NCBI GenBank assembly: GCA_008694505.1
Contig: VZDJ01000594.1
Location: 10,624,026-10,688,025 of the forward strand
Source: Cyanoderma ruficeps
Lineage: Eukaryota > Chordata > Aves > Passeriformes > Timaliidae
Direction of reading: 5' to 3'
Length of the DNA stretch: 64,000 bases
How positions within the stretch are numbered: position 1 is the stretch's first letter; each line of letters opens with the position of its first letter. Of the stretch, positions 59,166 through 64,000 are shown in pieces. The notes beneath the pieces are model-generated. The model saw only the letters and a program-made list of their open reading frames with translations, did no database searches and was not told the DNA's origin. A program made the position numbers and the translations under genes.

Positions 59166-62100
59166 AAATGGAATTAGCTACTCTGTAGCTTAGACTCAAG
59201 CTTGTAATTTGCTTTATGGCAGATGCTGCAGCAAACTCACTTTTCAAGAAAGAGGAAAAAGTATTCATATTATCTGTTAAGAGAGACACATGAAGTGTCC
59301 CTCTTAAAATTAATGTTTTTAGACATGAAGTTTTAGTTATATGAAATGAAAAAAACCCTCTCAGTCTTGTAGAAAAAATGAGTTTGCATGTAGATCTAGA
59401 GGAAAAAAATGGAGGCTGCATTTCAGGAAAACATTTAAAAACATGCTTAGCCTTTTGTTGCACAAAGTGCTTAAACACATAATTCAGATTAGACAATGCT
59501 TATCTTTCAGAAGTGAAACAAAATAAACTAAAAATGAAGTTAAATTCTATTCAAGCAATGAATGTTTCAAATATGTTTGAAATTAATTGCAAGAAAGTGT
59601 AAATTTTCACCTATCCCAAATTTATTTGTTGGATGTTAACAGCATCTAATAATACTCTGGGTCAATTCTGTGTTCTTTATAAAGGAAACATAAAAGTTAT
59701 GTTGGTTGGCTCTATACCTGCTACAGATGGTGAAACAGTGGATAAGATGATGCATAGCATAGCTGCCTTCATGAATTCAGTGCAGAAATAATAGCACTGA
59801 ACTTCAACAGTGTTTATTGCCTGAAAATTTCAAGGCAAATAGGCATGAAATTAGCAATTAAGGAAATTAACCTTACTACCTTCTTAGTCAAAGAAACTGA
59901 GGCAGGAGACAAAATATCAACTGTTTTAAAATCAGCAGCCATCTAGCAGTAAAGCTGGAAGGAAGACATCCCTCAGTTCAGCACCAGCGAGCACATCCCT
60001 GGCAGAAAGTCAGTCCCTCTTCTTTGTCAGGAGAGCTGCAGGAAGATGAAGGAACAGCTGAGTTCTCATTGGTGTCAGGGTAGGAAGCTCTCGGATTACA
60101 AAAAAGTGTCTTCTTCTCATACAGATGGAGATTCCCAGCACTTATGGCTACTGCCAAATACACCAGGTGCGATGAAACATTTTTCTTGTGGTATTTGGGA
60201 TTAGGATTTTGGTGAAGTCATTTTGCATTGTTTGTTTTTTTTCACACCTTTGGCTTTCCACACTTAAATCGGTTTATGAAGAACACCAAATTTTCATCCA
60301 TTTTCCGATTTTCAGAATGAATTCATTAGCCTCTGCTTCAGTCTCTAGGCTTCATACTTCTGAGAATGCCACAATGCAGATGTGTAACTGTTAGAATAAT
60401 CCACCATAAATTAGATGGTAGGAAATCTATTCAGGTACTGTAGGCTTTATTTTTGCAAAGCTGATAAAACTCAACTCAGGTTCAAACTCTTTTCCTGACC
60501 AAAACAAACCAAAATTATTCTCCAGAAGATTTAATTTGTTCATCTCTTTTTCATAGTCAAAGGATCAAGCTTGCTGTTTCTCATTCAGTATTCTCTGTTA
60601 AAATCTGCTGAGAACACTGGCAGGTAGCTGACTCTGCCAAGCATATCCCCACACCCTCAAAGTGCGAATATTTTCCGGGATGGAAAAGAAGAACAGGACT
60701 CCAGCTTATTTTTTAGAATCAATTTTACCAACAAAGCACAAAGTTCAGACTTCTGTAATTGGAAGAGATTCTGTATTATAAAGTGATTTAGCGAAAAATT
60801 ATGGCAACAGGAGATTTTACCCTGAAATCAATTCAATTGTGCTGTGTTCATGCAATGTTGCTTGCTTGCTTTTTCTTTCCTCCACCCCCCTAGCCATCAC
60901 TATTACTAATTCCAGCAAATACCCACCAGAATCTTATAGAAATATACCTTGAGGAAAAGCAGAATTAGTCAAAATGAGGAAACATGAACTGCTGCCTTGG
61001 AACAATGGCAGAATGTTTCCAGTAGTTACCAGCAGCAAAACACTGGGCAGGGTAGAGTGAGGGTGGGAACTGCTTCAGTTCGTGATGGTGCCTGGAGGCA
61101 TTTCCAGCATGAAAACTCTTCTTTTCAACCTTGTACTAAATAACAAGGATTAGGAGGCAATGGATTGGGATTTAGAGAGTCTAGGCAGAGGAGAATTACC
61201 TTTTCCAGCAAGTTCCTCTCTGATTTTGAAGCTTTCAGCCTCTTTCTGTTTCTCCTGTATGCAGCTGTTAAATGGGGATCTGAGGAAACAGCCATTGCCT
61301 TTCTTACCACTTTATAGTCAGTTCTTTGGCATATTTCATGAAGATAAAAACTCCCAACATCTTCACCTCCAACCACATGGAGGTGGTGAAATTGAATCCA
61401 ACCACAGTCATCAGAAAACACTTCCAAATTAGGACACTTTTAAACTTTGTGAAAATCACAAAGATGTTAAAGAACACATTCACATGCATAAGAATATTTA
61501 TGATTTTGTTAACAACACAGGATGAAAGTGTTCAGAACTTTTCCTGTGTTCTGAAAATAATCAGATTATTATCTGATGCTGAAATTACACAAATAGATTT
61601 TTGGCAGGCAATTATATTTTCCTGCACATGTTTTTTAATCTCCATGTTTCTCCAACATGTCACTCATTTTTCATATTCATTTATAGTTAAGTGTAAACAA
61701 AGTGCCATAAATTAATTCCATGTGTAGTTAATTTTTCTGATAAAATATAGATGAATGAACATATTTTCTTCATTCATTTCAATTAAGAGGCTTCAATTAG
61801 TTTTAAAATCCCAGTGAAAAAAAGTATCCACGAGACCTGCTTTCATTCAGGTCACATGTAGATGGAGGCACTGGATAAAGACCTACAACAAACACTGTCT
61901 GAATGACATACATTTAGGTTGTTGTAATCTGTTTGAAAAATGTGGCACGGGATGGTAGTTTAGTTTGTTTTAGAAGATATGATCATGTCAAAATATGGTG
62001 CAGGGCAAGAAGACAGTGAAGCACGGTATTTACAGAAAGGTGGTGAGGAGGTCATAATGGCCTCCTAAGGAAGGAAGAACTAGAAGACAGAGAACTTTAA

Positions 62101-62476
62101 AAGCTGAACTTAGGCAAGCAAGAGAACAACTGGAATATGGTTGATTAAGTTGTGTGCGTGACTGTGAGTTTCAAAGTGACTCAGTGTCAAAGATGAGTTT
62201 TAAATAAAGAGTAATGATGATAAAAAATAATTAATTTTAGGGAGCTTGCACTGACCTTAATATGGCAGCAACATAGCTTGAAAGTTATTCTTTGCCTCTA
62301 GTTTCTGGATACACTTAAATATTTGCTATTGTAGTGCAAGAAAAATCATACTGACTTTTGTGTTTGGAAATCTATTACTGGAGCACAGTAGCCTCTAGAC
62401 ACACTTAGTGAATCCAGACTCACTGTGATAGGCATAGTATAATTATTAAGTCTTGTCATTTCACAGACCTGGCTTA
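59166..62476. other. Unassigned non-coding sequence
   Basis: About 3.3 kb, AT-rich, no recognised gene or repeat family. Overlapping 90-129 codon frames on both strands at 61125-61715 are not supported by any domain. Confidence 0.5.
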
Positions 62477-62491
62477 TTTTTTTTTTTTTTT
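62477..62491. repeat. Poly-T run (15 bp)
   Basis: Uninterrupted T run. It could be the reversed tail of a minus-strand retroposon, but no body is recognised downstream. Confidence 0.85.
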
Positions 62492-62999
62492 GGGAGTGTT
62501 GAAGTGAAATTACTGGGTGGTGTTGTCTTTTATTTTTTCCCCTCTAAACTGGAGAAGAGCGTTCATTCTATCTCTCCCTTTTCCCAGTTTTTCTGGTGTG
62601 TTCTGTAGTGCCTTGGTATTTGTGGGTGCAGTGTAACACAACTGAAATTTGACAGCTGCAGAGAGATCTGTAAAACAGTAAAGCTGTGAAATTTAGGGGG
62701 TGTATTTAAAGACATCAGAAAGATCACTGAGGCTGGAACAATTTCTATCTCATAAAGAGTAATAATCATAATCAACCTGGTAATACTGAGACAAGTAACA
62801 TTTGGAGTTCTGAAAGAAAATGAGGAAAAGGGGTTCTTAACCTATCAGGCTAGAAAAGACAAGATGAAAGTGGAAGAGAAATGTCCTGCTTTTCTTTCTT
62901 TATCTTTGTGCCTATTCAACTGAGGGGTGTTTTCTGGTACAAACAAAGAGGATGATGCACCCTGTGCAAAATTGTCGAATGCAAGAATAATTAAAGGTA

Positions 63000-63140
63000 A
63001 TTTAAATAGTAAAATAACTAATTAATGTAGTTTACGATGTGCTTAATCAATATGCCTATGCAAATCAGCCATCTTCTCTGCAAATAGTTCCTGCAATTGC
63101 AAATGTTTCTCCCAGACTTTCACCAATTAATGCTTAGCTG
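63000..63140. promoter_or_regulatory. Candidate conserved non-coding element with octamer
   Basis: Contains aactaattaatg (TAATTA core near 63018-63026), a perfect ATGCAAAT (63058-63065), then ctctgcaaatag and attgcaaatg (two further gcaaat words within 50 bp), and accaattaatgc. Repeated gcaaat spacing is the notable point. Confidence 0.3.
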
Positions 63141-63707
63141 AAATAGGTCCCCTTGGGTCCCCCATCCCTAGAGGGATGAAATGTTCCTCCTTTTGTTCTG
63201 CACCGGTTCTGAAGGATTACCATTGTGAGCTTTTTTCCTTTTAAATGCTCGAATTCCCTCCAGAAGATGACTCTGCAAATAATATACATATGTTACTTAT
63301 GTTAGTCTATTTTTTTTTGTGTGAGCAAGTTCATTTCCATTTTAGCAAGTTCCTTATCTTGTATAAATGAAACTAAACAAATTTTCTAGTGGGTGCCACT
63401 AATATTGCTGACCCTGTGCTGAGAAATGTTTGTTATAGTGGCATCTGAAATACATATTTGGGGGATTTTCTTAAAAAAAATAAATTAAAGAGTGTTTAAG
63501 GGACTTTCTCATCAGGGCTAAATGCTAACAGGTCAGGGAGGGAGTGAAGAAGGAGTATTGAACTGAGGGTAGGCACAACTCAGCATTGTTCCTACCTCCT
63601 GACAGTGTTGTGGACCAGGGAAACCCACCTAGTCCACTGTTACAATAGTGGCTTTATGGTATTGATTCTATCTATATACATAGTTCCTTTATTTCTATGA
63701 TTATGCT

Positions 63708-63755
63708 GTTATTATTAATTTGTTATTATTATTGTTAATTGTTATTATTAATTTA
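63708..63755. repeat. (TTA)n-rich repeat
   Basis: Imperfect GTTATTATTAAT units in three to four blocks. Confidence 0.85.
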
Positions 63756-64000
63756 AGATCTGATTACTGTGAAAACAGGAGCTGTGCAAAAGAGGAGCTA
63801 TTCCAAGTTTGTTTGAGAGGGAAGCACAGCAGCATTCCCTAGTACAGCAGGCTGGACGAAGCTCTTCTCCTTTAATTTCACTGATTTTGCCTCTAAAGTG
63901 CAGACTTCTAATTATTATCCTTAAAGGGAGTGCTGCCAGGAAGGATTCACTTTGGAGATGTCTTGCTTTATTGGCAAGGCAACTAAACCTGACAGTGAAG

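Noticed and set aside
1..64000. CRISPR arrays, operons, prophage or other prokaryotic systems
   Set aside because: The sequence is vertebrate nuclear DNA; no regularly spaced repeats or compact gene arrays occur.

Overview
The window looks like nuclear DNA from a bird. Three things point that way: a CR1 LINE 3' fragment with the avian tail (about 46395-46703), a degraded LTR of a family common in bird genomes (1781-about 2330), and several very old, partly palindromic dispersed repeats of the kind seen in birds, turtles and crocodilians. Base composition is AT-rich, and interspersed repeats are sparse, as is usual for birds. The species cannot be told from this sequence.

I find no convincing protein-coding gene. 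Open frames are short, overlap on both strands and show no recognisable domain. The window is best read as intergenic DNA or a very large intron. Prokaryotic features (operons, ribosome binding sites, CRISPR, origins) do not apply.

Layout. 1-10 kb: unassigned sequence, one LTR and a homeobox-motif-rich patch near 2.6-2.8 kb. 10-16 kb: an old MIR SINE, a palindromic ancient repeat and a possible CR1 tail. 16.2-18.6 kb: the most suggestive part, with a TATA-type promoter and first-exon candidate at 16.2-16.5 kb and a dense set of palindromic transcription-factor-like sites at 18.44-18.60 kb. 21.5-21.9 kb: a small CpG-rich patch. 28.7-30.2 kb: an enhancer-like stretch with a CTCF-like motif, then a 77-bp segment with very good splice signals and no open frame. 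32 kb: a GGAGA microsatellite. 36.6 kb: a short tandem repeat carrying STAT-like motifs. 37.85-38.6 kb: the longest open frame (231 codons from ATG), preceded by a strong splice-acceptor-like tract. 40-54 kb: ancient repeat relics, the CR1 fragment, two long pyrimidine-rich segments and a possible exon at 48.3 kb. 56-64 kb: a tRNA-derived SINE relic, a second CpG-rich patch and several AT-rich blocks with POU octamers and TAATTA cores.

Taken together this resembles a regulatory landscape with scattered enhancer candidates and perhaps a plus-strand long non-coding RNA (possible exons near 16.4, 30.2 and 48.4 kb). That is a hypothesis: conservation, RNA-seq and chromatin data would decide it, and none could be consulted here.
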